Assembly (NCBI RefSeq): GCF_000761245.1
Contig: NZ_AWOR01000078.1
Coordinates: forward strand, 334,680 to 398,679
Reading direction: 5' to 3'
Source of the DNA: Comamonas testosteroni
GTDB taxonomy: Bacteria; Pseudomonadota; Gammaproteobacteria; Burkholderiales; Burkholderiaceae_C
Length of the DNA: 64,000 nucleotides
The notes beneath the pieces are model-generated. The model saw only the letters and a program-made list of their open reading frames with translations. It was not told where the DNA came from and searched no databases. Position 1 is the stretch's first letter. Every line of letters starts with the position of its first letter. The position numbers and the translations under genes were made by a program. This document shows, one piece after another, positions 56,323-64,000 of the stretch.

Positions 56323-56424
56323 TGTTCAATCAGCAACCGCAAACTTCGCTGCCTGCACTGTCGTGCAAGGCTTGAAGTCCGCATCAACAACCGAACTGCT
56401 CTGGCATCGACCGAGGAAAGTCCC

Positions 56425-57393
56425 ATGAAATCGACACGTCGCGTTCCAATCTGGCAATTGGCATTAGCCGCAACCGTTCTGGTGTCTGCTGCACAACATG
56501 CAGCGGCTCAGGAGACCAAGATCGTCCTGGGCATGTCGGGATGGACCGGCTTCGCGCCACTGACGCTCGCGGACAAGGCCGGGATCTTCAAGAAGAACGG
56601 CCTCAATGTCGAAATCAAGATGATTCCCCAGAAGGACCGGCATCTGGCGCTGGCCTCGGGTGCCGTGCAATGTGCCGCCACCACCGTGGAGACGCATGTG
56701 GCCTGGAACACCAATGGTGTGCCGATCGTACAGATCTTCCAGATGGACAAGTCCTATGGCGCCGACGGCATTGCCGTGCGCAACGACGTCAAGAACTTTG
56801 CTGACCTGAAAGGCAAGACCGTCGCCGTCAGCGCACCGGGTACGGCTCCCTACTTTGGTCTGGCCTGGATGCTGAACAAGAACGGCATGACGATGAAGGA
56901 CATCAAGACCGTGTCGCTGGAGCCCCAGCCTGCGGCCCAGGCCTTTGTCTCCGGGCAGAACGATGCGGCCATGACCTATGAGCCCTACCTGTCCACGGTG
57001 CGCGCCAACCCCAGCGCCGGCAAGATTCTGGCCACCACCATCGACTACCCGATGGTGATGGACACCGTGGGCTGCGATCCCAAGTGGCTCAAGGCCAACA
57101 CGGCAGCCGCCAAGGCGCTGACCCAGTCCTATTTCGATGCCATCGCCATGATCAATGCCGACAAGGAAAAGAGCTACGAAATCATGGGCGCGGCCGTCAA
57201 GCAAAGCGGTGAACAGTTCGGCAAGTCGGCAGCCTTTCTGAAATGGTCGGACAAGGAGGCCAATCAGAAATTCTTTGCCAACGACCTGCTGCCTTTCATG
57301 AAGGAGTCTGCGGCCATCCTCAAGGAAGCCGGCGTGATTCGCAGCATTCCTGAGAACTACGGCGTCATGTACGACGCAAGCTTCATCAAGTAA
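56425..57393 (+). CDS. ABC transporter substrate-binding protein (NitT/TauT type)
   Basis: A 322-aa periplasmic binding protein. The signal peptide of about 28 residues ends at AHA-type residues before AQETK. The mature part has GMSGWTGFAPLTLADKAG and NGLNVEIKMIP, as in the nitrate/taurine/thiamine-precursor binding family, and DLKGKTVAVSAPGTAPYF. First gene of a permease-ATPase-regulator operon ahead of hutH. Import of histidine, urocanate or a related imidazole is inferred from that position. A GAGGAAAG ribosome site precedes the ATG. Confidence 0.88.
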   Translation: MKSTRRVPIWQLALAATVLVSAAQHAAAQETKIVLGMSGWTGFAPLTLADKAGIFKKNGLNVEIKMIPQKDRHLALASGAVQCAATTVETHVAWNTNGVPIVQIFQMDKSYGADGIAVRNDVKNFADLKGKTVAVSAPGTAPYFGLAWMLNKNGMTMKDIKTVSLEPQPAAQAFVSGQNDAAMTYEPYLSTVRANPSAGKILATTIDYPMVMDTVGCDPKWLKANTAAAKALTQSYFDAIAMINADKEKSYEIMGAAVKQSGEQFGKSAAFLKWSDKEANQKFFANDLLPFMKESAAILKEAGVIRSIPENYGVMYDASFIK

Positions 57394-57410
57394 GCGCGAA
57401 GAGGTTGCAC

Positions 57411-58274
57411 ATGGAAGCGGTATCACCTTCTATCAAGTCAGCATCGCCCGCATCGGTTCAGGTGGCATCGCCTTCCGTTCGGCCGGCTCGCCGGCGCTAC
57501 ATGGCCCCTCTGGAGCCTGTCAGCCCCAAGGCCAAGTGGCTGCTCGGCACGGGCTTCTTCGTGCTGTTTGTACTGGTCTGGTCCGCCGTCACCTTTGGCG
57601 GACTGGTGTCTCCGACCTTTCTCGCCAGTCCGCTGACGATGCTGCGCGAAGGCATTTTGCTGTTCACGGAGTTCGACTTTCACCATGACATCGGCATGAC
57701 CGTATGGCGCGTCATGGGGGGCTTCATCCTGGCCAGCATCGTGGCCGTGCCGCTGGGCATTGCCATGGGGGCCTGGAAGCCTGTGGAGGCGTTTTTCGAG
57801 CCCTTTGTCTCGTTCTGCCGCTACCTGCCCGCCTCGGCCTTCATTCCGCTGCTGATCCTCTGGGCCGGTGTGGGCGAAGCCCAGAAGCTGCTGGTCATCT
57901 TCATCGGCTCGGTGTTCCAGATCACCCTCATGGTGGCCGTGACCGTGGGCGGTGCGCGCAAGGACCTGGTGGAGGCCGCCTACACACTGGGCGCCAGCAA
58001 TACCGGCATCGTCAAGCGGGTGCTGATTCCCGGTGCCGCTCCTGGCATCGCTGAAACCCTGCGCCTGGTGCTGGGCTGGGCCTGGACCTACGTCATCGTT
58101 GCCGAGCTGATTGGCTCGTCCTCGGGCATCGGGCACATGATCACCGACAGTCAGGCGCTGCTCAATACTGGACAGATCATCTTCGGCATCATCATCATCG
58201 GGCTCATCGGTCTGGTGTCGGATTTCATCTTCAAAACCGTCAACCGTCGCATGTTCGAGTGGAGTTCCCTGTGA
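57411..58274 (+). CDS. ABC transporter permease (NitT/TauT type)
   Basis: A 287-aa inner-membrane permease with six transmembrane segments after a Ser/Pro/Arg-rich cytosolic N-terminus of about 40 residues. The EAA-type loop is GARKDLVEAAYTLGASNTG near residue 185, followed by VLIPGAAPGI. The ATG at 57411 has a GAGG ribosome site six bases upstream. The ATPase gene starts at its stop codon (TGATG). Confidence 0.9.
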   Translation: MEAVSPSIKSASPASVQVASPSVRPARRRYMAPLEPVSPKAKWLLGTGFFVLFVLVWSAVTFGGLVSPTFLASPLTMLREGILLFTEFDFHHDIGMTVWRVMGGFILASIVAVPLGIAMGAWKPVEAFFEPFVSFCRYLPASAFIPLLILWAGVGEAQKLLVIFIGSVFQITLMVAVTVGGARKDLVEAAYTLGASNTGIVKRVLIPGAAPGIAETLRLVLGWAWTYVIVAELIGSSSGIGHMITDSQALLNTGQIIFGIIIIGLIGLVSDFIFKTVNRRMFEWSSL

Positions 58275-59053
58275 TGAACCAGCTGTCCATTCAAGGCGTT
58301 TCGCGCACCTTCACCAGCCACAAGGGCGTCAGCACCCAGGCGCTGCTTCCGGTGGATTTCGAGGTCCGGGAGAACGATTTCGTGACCATTCTGGGGCCCT
58401 CGGGCTGCGGCAAATCGACGATGCTGCGCATTGTTGCGGGTCTGGATTTCCCGACGACGGGGCAGGTGCTGCTGGACGGGAAGCTGGTGCAGGAGCCCGG
58501 CGCCGACCGCGGCATGGTGTTTCAAAGCTACACCTTGTTCCCCTGGCTGACCGTGGCGCAGAACATCCGCTTCGGACTGCGCGAGAAAGGCGTGAGCGAA
58601 GCCGTCCAGAAAGAGCGCAGCGACTACTTCATTGCCAAGGTGGGTCTGCGCGGGTTCGAGAATCACTATCCCAAGCAGCTGTCTGGAGGCATGCAGCAAC
58701 GCACGGCGATCGCGCGTGCGCTGGCCAACGATCCCAAGATCCTGCTCATGGACGAGCCCTTCGGTGCGCTGGACAACCAGACCCGGGTTCTGATGCAGGA
58801 ATTGCTGCTGGGCATCTGGGAGGCCGAGCGCAAGACGGTGATGTTCGTGACCCACGATATCGATGAAGCCATCTTCATGGCCAATCGCGTGGCCGTGTTC
58901 AGCGCGCGTCCGGGCCGCATCAAGGCAGACATTCCGGTCCATCTGCCGCACCCGCGCCACTACACCGTCAAGACCTCGCCCGAGTTCATGGAGCTCAAGG
59001 CCCGGTTGACGGAAGAGATTCGCGCCGAGTCACTGGCTGCGGCTGCTCACTGA
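58274..59053 (+). CDS. ABC transporter ATP-binding protein (NitT/TauT type)
   Basis: A 259-aa ATPase with Walker A GPSGCGKST near residue 42, the Q-loop MVFQSYTLFPW, signature LSGGMQQRTAIA, Walker B ILLMDEPFGALD and the switch histidine in FVTHDIDEA. This is the SsuB/TauB/NrtD type. Start coupled to the permease stop. It completes the importer whose binding protein is encoded first in the operon; the HutC gene follows 10 bases later and is probably cotranscribed. Confidence 0.93.
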   Translation: MNQLSIQGVSRTFTSHKGVSTQALLPVDFEVRENDFVTILGPSGCGKSTMLRIVAGLDFPTTGQVLLDGKLVQEPGADRGMVFQSYTLFPWLTVAQNIRFGLREKGVSEAVQKERSDYFIAKVGLRGFENHYPKQLSGGMQQRTAIARALANDPKILLMDEPFGALDNQTRVLMQELLLGIWEAERKTVMFVTHDIDEAIFMANRVAVFSARPGRIKADIPVHLPHPRHYTVKTSPEFMELKARLTEEIRAESLAAAAH

Positions 59054-59063
59054 GGCCTGCATC

Positions 59064-59831
59064 ATGAATGCCCGAGACCCTGCCCAGCGCAAGACGGCTC
59101 CTGCCGCCCTGATGCCGCTTGCGTTGTATCAGCAGGTCAAGGACCATGTGCTGCGCAAGATCGGCGATGGCTCGCTGGCGGCCGGTGCGCGCGTACCTTC
59201 AGAGCAGGAGCTGGTCAACGAGTTCGGCGTGGCGCGCATGACGGTGAACCGTGCGCTGCGCGAGCTGGCCGAGCAGGGCGTGATCGTGCGTGTGGCGGGG
59301 GTCGGCTCCTTCGTGGCCGAGGAAAAGCCGCAATCGACTCTGCTGCGCATCGCCAATATCGGTGAAGAGATCACCCAGCGCGGCCACGATCATCGCTTCG
59401 AGCTGCTCGATATGCGCCGCGAGTCCGCATCGCCCGAAGTCGCCGCTGCGCTGGATCTGGCGGTCGGCGCCTCGGTCTTTCACCTGCACGGCGTGCACTT
59501 CGAAAACGAGCTGCCGGTCCAGATCGAAGACCGCTATGTGAACCCCCGCCTGGTCCCCGACTTCATGGACCAGGACTTCTCAGCCGTACAGCCCTCGGTC
59601 TATCTGGTGCGCAATGTGCAGTACGACCAGATCGAACATGTGGTCGATGCAATCTTGCCGACTGCCGAGCAGGCCCGGCTGCTGCAGATGGCCCTCGACC
59701 AGCCTTGCCTGATGCTCACGCGCCGCACCTGGTTGCGCGGCGTCCCGATCACCTGGGTGCATTGCGTGCATCCAGGCATGCGCTACCGACTCGGTAGCCG
59801 TTTCCGAACCGATTCAGTGCACGGCGGCTGA
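59064..59831 (+). CDS. hutC: Histidine utilisation repressor HutC (copy A)
   Basis: A 255-aa GntR/HutC regulator with the winged helix GARVPSEQELVNEFGVARMT near residue 45 and a UTRA effector domain with ITQRGHDHRFELL and VHFENELPVQIEDRYVNPRL. HutC represses the hut genes and is released by urocanate. It is encoded between the ABC importer and hutH. A second HutC-type gene lies downstream at 61566 on the opposite strand, and the two differ through the effector domain (for example NIGEEITQRGHDHR here against NIADEIAARGHRHR there). Confidence 0.9.
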   Translation: MNARDPAQRKTAPAALMPLALYQQVKDHVLRKIGDGSLAAGARVPSEQELVNEFGVARMTVNRALRELAEQGVIVRVAGVGSFVAEEKPQSTLLRIANIGEEITQRGHDHRFELLDMRRESASPEVAAALDLAVGASVFHLHGVHFENELPVQIEDRYVNPRLVPDFMDQDFSAVQPSVYLVRNVQYDQIEHVVDAILPTAEQARLLQMALDQPCLMLTRRTWLRGVPITWVHCVHPGMRYRLGSRFRTDSVHGG

Positions 59832-59878
59832 TCCCGGCCGGCCCTTGAATCTCTCAGTACGTTTTTGTTTCTCTTGAC

Positions 59879-59888
59879 TGTATAGACA
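59879..59888 (+). promoter_or_regulatory. HutC-type operator box before hutH
   Basis: tgtatagaca matches GTnTAnAC and ends nine bases before the hutH start, next to its ribosome site. A repressor bound there would block transcription into hutH from an internal promoter. It differs by one or two bases from the two boxes before the importer operon. Confidence 0.65.
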
Positions 59889-59897
59889 GGTATAGCC

Positions 59898-61457
59898 ATG
59901 AACACTACCACCACCCAAGAGCACTCGAACTCCGAACTGGAACTGCATCCCGGCGAGCTCACGCTGGCTCAGCTGCGCCGCATCCAGGACGGCGGAGTGC
60001 AGCTCAGCATGGCGCAGACCGCCTATGTCGCCATGCGCAAGGCCGAGGCGCATGTGCAGCACATCGTCGATGAAGACCAGGTGGTCTACGGCATCAACAC
60101 CGGCTTCGGCAAGCTGGCTTCGACCAAGATCGCGCATGAGCGTCTGGCCGAGCTGCAGCGCAATCTGGTGCTTTCGCACAGCGTGGGCACCGGTGATCCG
60201 CTGCCGGACCATGTGGTGCGCCTGGTTCTGGCCACCAAGGCCGTGAGCCTGGCCCGCGGGCATTCGGGATCCCGCACGGCACTGGTGGACGCGCTGCTGG
60301 CTCTGGCCAATGCCGATGTCCTGCCTGTGATTCCCTCCAAGGGGTCGGTGGGGGCTTCGGGCGACCTGGCGCCGCTGTCGCACCTGGCCTGCGTGCTGAT
60401 CGGCGAGGGGCAGGCCAGGGTGGGCGGCAAGCTGGTCTCTGGCCGTGAAGCCATGAAACACATCGGCCTGGAGCCCTTTGTGCTGGGCCCCAAGGAGGGG
60501 CTGGCACTGCTCAATGGAACCCAGGTCTCCACCTCGCTGGCGCTGGCCGGCCTGTTCCAGGCCGAAAGTGTGCTGGCCGCAGGTCTGGTCGCCGGCTGCC
60601 TGACGCTGGAAGCCATACAGGGCTCGATCAAGCCCTTCGATGCGCGCATCCACGAGGCCAGGGGCCAGCAGGGGCAGATTGCCGTGGCGGCCGCCGTGCG
60701 TTCCCTGCTGGACGGCAGCGCCATCGATCCTTCCCACCCCAATTGCGGGCGCGTGCAGGATCCCTACTCCATCCGCTGCGTGCCGCAGGTCATGGGTGCC
60801 TGCCTGGACAACCTCAGCCATGCTGCGCGCGTGCTGGTCATCGAAGCCAATGCAGCCTCGGACAATCCTCTGGTGTTCGACAACGGAGACGTGATTTCGG
60901 GCGGCAACTTTCACGCCGAACCCGTGGCTTTCGCAGCTGACATCATGGCGCTGGCGATCGCTGAAATCGGCGCCATCTCGGAGCGTCGCATGGCCTTGCT
61001 GCTGGACACCGGACTGTCGCGCCTGCCGGCCTTCCTGATCGAGGACAGCGGCGTCAACTCGGGCTTCATGATCGCCCAGGTCACGGCGGCCGCCCTGGCG
61101 GCCGAAAACCAGTGTCTGGCGCACCCGAGCAGCGTGACCAGCCTGCCCACCTCGGCCAACCAGGAAGACCATGTCTCCATGGCCACCTATGGTGCGCGTC
61201 GCCTGGCCGAAATGGCAAGGAACACGGCGGTGATCGTGGGCGTGGAGGCCATGGCCGCAGTCCAGGGCATGGACTTCGACCGCCGTCTCAAGAGCTCGCC
61301 GCTGATCGAGGAGCAGTACGCGCTGATCCGCAGCCAGGTGCCCTATCTGGACAAGGACCGCTACCTGGCGCCCGATATCGAAATCATGCGCCTGTGGGCG
61401 CTGGAAACTGTCTGGCCCGAGGTGCTGCAGAGCATTTTTCCGAGCAACGCGGCCTGA
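59898..61457 (+). CDS. hutH: Histidine ammonia-lyase
   Basis: HutH removes ammonia from L-histidine to give urocanate, the first step of histidine degradation. The 519-aa enzyme has VVYGINTGFGKLA with the catalytic tyrosine near residue 60, the MIO-forming Ala-Ser-Gly triad in GSVGASGDLAPLSH near residue 150, and NGTQVSTSLAL and QDPYSIRCVPQV further on. A HutC-type box lies immediately upstream. The ribosome site is weak (ACAGG). Length is standard for bacterial HutH. Confidence 0.96.
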   Translation: MNTTTTQEHSNSELELHPGELTLAQLRRIQDGGVQLSMAQTAYVAMRKAEAHVQHIVDEDQVVYGINTGFGKLASTKIAHERLAELQRNLVLSHSVGTGDPLPDHVVRLVLATKAVSLARGHSGSRTALVDALLALANADVLPVIPSKGSVGASGDLAPLSHLACVLIGEGQARVGGKLVSGREAMKHIGLEPFVLGPKEGLALLNGTQVSTSLALAGLFQAESVLAAGLVAGCLTLEAIQGSIKPFDARIHEARGQQGQIAVAAAVRSLLDGSAIDPSHPNCGRVQDPYSIRCVPQVMGACLDNLSHAARVLVIEANAASDNPLVFDNGDVISGGNFHAEPVAFAADIMALAIAEIGAISERRMALLLDTGLSRLPAFLIEDSGVNSGFMIAQVTAAALAAENQCLAHPSSVTSLPTSANQEDHVSMATYGARRLAEMARNTAVIVGVEAMAAVQGMDFDRRLKSSPLIEEQYALIRSQVPYLDKDRYLAPDIEIMRLWALETVWPEVLQSIFPSNAA

Positions 61458-61565
61458 GCCAGCGCCATGCCGTCGCGCCGCCAGTATCGGACAAGAGCGG
61501 TCCTCGCGGTGGCGGCGCGGCGCTTCGGCAGCGCTTGCCGGGGTGCTGGCCAGGAGCGGGGTGGG

Positions 61566-62282
61566 TCAGAAACTACCGGCGAACTGGTAGCGGGATGCCG
61601 GGTGCCACAGAGCCGACACCGAGGCCACCTGTCCCTGGGAGCGGGTTCTGCGGCGCAGCACCAGACAGGGTTCGGCGACCTCCATGCGCAAAAGCTCCGC
61701 CACCTCGGGCGTGGGCATGCTCGCCTCGATGGAGAAGCTCACTCCCTGCAGCGGTGCCACGCGCACCAGATAGGCATTCGGCGTCTGACTCGCAAAGTCC
61801 TGGCTCAGATAGTCGGGAGCCACGGCCGGGTTCACATAACGGTCTTCGACCTGGATGGGGACATCGTTTTCGAAGTGCACGACCACGGAGTGAAACAGAT
61901 GGGGGGCGGCGCTCAGCTCGAACTGGCGCAGCAGGGCGGCATCGACCTTGCTGCGCTCGAGCCGCTGCAGCTCTCCGCGATGCCGGTGGCCGCGGGCCGC
62001 GATCTCGTCGGCGATATTGCGCAGCTCCACCAGGGTGGCCTGGTATTTCTGCTGAGCCACGAAAGTGCCCGAGCCCTGGACACGCGTCAGCGTCTTTTCG
62101 TCGCTGAGCTCGCGCAGCGCGCGGTTGACGGTCATGCGCGCCACATTGAACTGCTTGACCAGGGCGGCTTCGCTGGGGATGGCCTGGCCTTCCTGCCATA
62201 CGCCACTGTGGATCTGCTGCAGCACATGGTCTTTGATGCGCTGGAACGCAGGTACGGCGGCGGTGGTATCAGTTCGCGACAT
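61566..62282 (-). CDS. hutC: Histidine utilisation repressor HutC (copy B)
   Basis: A 238-aa GntR/HutC regulator. The winged helix includes AIPSEAALVKQFNVARMTVN near residue 35. The UTRA domain carries DEIAARGHRHRGE and HFENDVPIQVEDRYVNPAVAPDYL, closer to pseudomonad HutC than the other copy. It is divergent from the NCS1 permease gene and convergent with hutH. The gap in front of it carries two boxes of a slightly different sequence (TGTCTAGAYG), so the two HutC proteins may divide the operators between them. Confidence 0.9.
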   Translation of the reverse strand: MSRTDTTAAVPAFQRIKDHVLQQIHSGVWQEGQAIPSEAALVKQFNVARMTVNRALRELSDEKTLTRVQGSGTFVAQQKYQATLVELRNIADEIAARGHRHRGELQRLERSKVDAALLRQFELSAAPHLFHSVVVHFENDVPIQVEDRYVNPAVAPDYLSQDFASQTPNAYLVRVAPLQGVSFSIEASMPTPEVAELLRMEVAEPCLVLRRRTRSQGQVASVSALWHPASRYQFAGSF

Positions 62283-62306
62283 AGGGTTTGTTTGGATCAG
62301 AAAAGC

Positions 62307-62357
62307 TGTCTAGATGATTGACGTTGGTGGGAGTAAATCACAAAATTCGTCTAGACA
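62307..62357. promoter_or_regulatory. Two HutC-type boxes in the divergent hutC-permease gap
   Basis: tgtctagatg (62307-62316) and cgtctagaca (62348-62357, the inverse of tgtctagacg) lie in the 145-base gap between the second hutC gene and the permease gene. Both contain the TCTAGA core, while the boxes at 56266, 56313 and 59879 have a TATA or TATAG centre. They are likely sites for autorepression and for control of the permease-hutU transcript. Confidence 0.65.
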
Positions 62358-62427
62358 ACTTAGTGGAAATTACTGAAAGTTGTTCGGACATATAAGAGAC
62401 ATCCAGAGGGATTGACGGAGCAATTTC

Positions 62428-63900
62428 ATGAGTATTGATACAGCAACGCTGGGTTCCTCTGGCGCCATCGAGACCAGAACCATCGACATGGTTCCGGAGA
62501 GCGAGCGCCACGGCACGCCCTCCAGCCAGTTCACCCTCTGGTTCGGTGCCAACATGCAGATCACGGCGGTAGTCGACGGCGCCCTGGCCGTGGTGTTCGG
62601 TGCCGAAGCCATGACCGCCATCATCGGTCTCTTGATCGGCAATATTCTCGGCGGCGTCGTCATGGCGCTGCACTCGGCCCAGGGGCCGCGCCTGGGGCTG
62701 CCCCAGATGATCTCCAGCCGCGTGCAGTTCGGCGTCAAGGGCGCAGCCCTGCCGCTGGTGCTGGTGATCCTGATGTATGTGGGCTTTGCCGCCACGGGCA
62801 CCGTGCTCTCGGGCCAGGCCATCAATCTGATGTTCGGCTTTCACAGCCCTGCGATCGGCATCATCATCTTCGGCGCGCTCACGGCCCTGGTCGCCGTGGT
62901 GGGCTACCGGCTCATCCATGTGGTGGGGCGCATCTCCACCGTGGTCGGCATTCTGGGCTTTGGCTATCTGGCCTGGCAGCTGTGCCACCAGTTCGAGGTG
63001 GCCTCGGCATTCGGCCAGAAGCCTTTCACCTGGGCCAGCTTTCTGACCGCCATGGCCTTGTCGGCAGGCTGGCAGATGACGTTTGCCCCCTATGTGGCCG
63101 ACTATTCGCGCTACCTGCCCACCAGGACCTCGACGGCAGCCACCTTCTGGACCACCTTCAGCGGCAGCGTCATCAGCTCGCAGCTGGCCATGACCTTCGG
63201 CGTGCTGGTAGCCGCCCTGGGTGCCAACTTCATCAAGAACCAGGTCGGCTTCATGGGCCAGCTGGCAGGCCCGCTGGCGGTGGTGATCTATCTGGTCATC
63301 GTGACCGGCAAGCTCACCGTGAACTGCCTCAACGCCTATGGCGGCTTCATGACCGTGCTGACAACGGTCAGCGCCTTCAACCGCAAAAAGCAGTTCACTG
63401 CGACATCGCGTCTGCTCTACATCCTGGGCTTTGTGCTGGTGACGGTGCTGGTGGCCCTGCTGGCCAGCTCCAACTTCCTGGCCACGTTCAAGAACTTCGT
63501 GCTGCTGCTGCTCACCGTGTTCGTTCCCTGGAGCGCCGTCAATCTGGTGGACTACTACCTGGTTTCCAAGGAAAAAGTGGACATCCCGGCGCTCTATGAC
63601 AGCCAGGGCCGCTATGGCGCCTACAACTGGACGGCTCTGTCCTGCTATGTGATGGGCGTTGCGGTGCAGATTCCCTTTATCAACCAGGCCATGTATGTGG
63701 GCCCGCTGGCCAAGGCCATGAACGGGGCCGACATCTCGTGGATCGTGAGCCTGATCGTCACCTCGCTCGTCTACTACCCGCTGGCCAGGAAAAGCATGAA
63801 CGTGCCCAGCCAGATGATCTACCCCAGCCAGGTTCAAGCTGCGCCCACGGACGCAGGCAAGAGCTTTGCCGCTACCACTTACGCCGTGCAAGCCGGCTGA
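62428..63900 (+). CDS. NCS1-family (cytosine/purine-type) permease in the hut locus
   Basis: A 490-aa polytopic membrane protein with about twelve hydrophobic segments, resembling CodB/NCS1 carriers. NCS1-type marks are the N-terminal MVPESERHGTPSSQFTLWFG, IGNILGGVVMALHSAQGPRLG and the middle QMTFAPYVADYSRYLP. Related genes (CodB-like) occur in pseudomonad hut clusters, where they are linked to uptake of urocanate or histidine. A GGAG ribosome site lies seven bases upstream. Substrate is inferred from context as urocanate or histidine, rather than cytosine. It is followed by hutU. Confidence 0.88.
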   Translation: MSIDTATLGSSGAIETRTIDMVPESERHGTPSSQFTLWFGANMQITAVVDGALAVVFGAEAMTAIIGLLIGNILGGVVMALHSAQGPRLGLPQMISSRVQFGVKGAALPLVLVILMYVGFAATGTVLSGQAINLMFGFHSPAIGIIIFGALTALVAVVGYRLIHVVGRISTVVGILGFGYLAWQLCHQFEVASAFGQKPFTWASFLTAMALSAGWQMTFAPYVADYSRYLPTRTSTAATFWTTFSGSVISSQLAMTFGVLVAALGANFIKNQVGFMGQLAGPLAVVIYLVIVTGKLTVNCLNAYGGFMTVLTTVSAFNRKKQFTATSRLLYILGFVLVTVLVALLASSNFLATFKNFVLLLLTVFVPWSAVNLVDYYLVSKEKVDIPALYDSQGRYGAYNWTALSCYVMGVAVQIPFINQAMYVGPLAKAMNGADISWIVSLIVTSLVYYPLARKSMNVPSQMIYPSQVQAAPTDAGKSFAATTYAVQAG

Positions 63901-63931
63901 ATCCTCCCATCCATTCTTGAAGGATACGACC

Positions 63932-64000
63932 ATGAACGCCAACGACGCCATCATCAGCGCAGCCAAGCAAGACCCCCGCTACGACGCCAGCCGAGAAATC
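63932..64000 (+). CDS. hutU: Urocanate hydratase, 5' end only
   Basis: The window ends 23 codons into this gene. The visible residues end in QDPRYDASREI, which fits the start of betaproteobacterial urocanate hydratases, where a DPRxDxSRxI stretch precedes the conserved RAPRG block. An AAGGA ribosome site lies seven bases before the ATG. Urocanate hydratase is the second enzyme of histidine degradation, following HutH. The identification rests on this short stretch and the hut context. Confidence 0.6.
   Translation, partial: MNANDAIISAAKQDPRYDASREI

Noticed and set aside
59814..61172. A 452-codon frame antisense to hutH
   Set aside because: Shadow of a high-GC gene; hutH carries its full catalytic signature on the other strand.
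62338..63966. A 542-codon frame antisense to the NCS1 permease
   Set aside because: Low-complexity His/Gln/Gly-rich translation, no motif, opposite a well-supported membrane protein.

Overview
The window reads as chromosomal DNA of a high-GC betaproteobacterium, most likely a Comamonadaceae member close to Comamonas or Delftia. The grounds are the family character of the proteins, an SAH riboswitch in front of a MetH without its homocysteine domain, and two dispersed repeats typical of that family: a GC-rich element abutting gene stops and an AT-rich element around 'agcagct'. No phage, insertion sequence or CRISPR array was seen. Genes are tightly packed, with many 4-bp ATGA/GTGA overlaps that fix start codons. 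Annotation is from reading alone; no database search was run.

Layout. 1-9.2 kb is an envelope polysaccharide block. UDP-glucose dehydrogenase, UDP-glucuronate 4-epimerase and an ArnT/GT39-like transferase form one operon. It is divergent from an ArnC/DPM1-like GT2 and a flippase-like membrane protein; together these look like a lipid-linked galacturonic acid route. An O-antigen ligase, a GT25 and a GT4 follow. 9.2-18.6 kb is housekeeping: a zinc-finger protein, ilvE, radA, initiator tRNA-fMet, glutamate dehydrogenase, an FAH-fold protein, PPK2, and a divergent LysR/PACE efflux pair. 18.6-31.6 kb holds gltS, riboswitch-controlled metH, dctA with a GntR regulator and a large palindrome, cardiolipin synthase, Amt, a lipoprotein GDPD and an unlinked, divergent trpB.

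31.8-34.8 kb is a DUF2868/DUF3482 membrane-protein plus GTPase pair. A BaeSR-like two-component system follows, divergent from a nine-gene plus-strand operon (36.9-44.7 kb). That operon encodes an outer-membrane lipoprotein, a DevC/DevA/HlyD-type ABC exporter, an MtnX-like phosphatase, an esterase, two SMR/EamA small membrane proteins and a DegT aminotransferase. Facing it on the minus strand (44.8-49.7 kb) are a cyclopropane-fatty-acid-synthase-like methyltransferase, an arginase-fold enzyme, a GNAT/FemAB-like protein and a class III aminotransferase. The whole is the best candidate here for an undescribed pathway: synthesis and export of an amino-modified lipid or small molecule.

49.9-56.2 kb has recQ, a HutC-type regulator, an acyl-CoA dehydrogenase plus CoA-transferase pair and a divergent LysR. 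56.4-64 kb is a histidine utilisation locus: a TauT-type ABC importer, hutH, two HutC repressors, an NCS1 permease and the start of hutU. Five HutC-type GTnTAnAC boxes lie in front of its transcription units.
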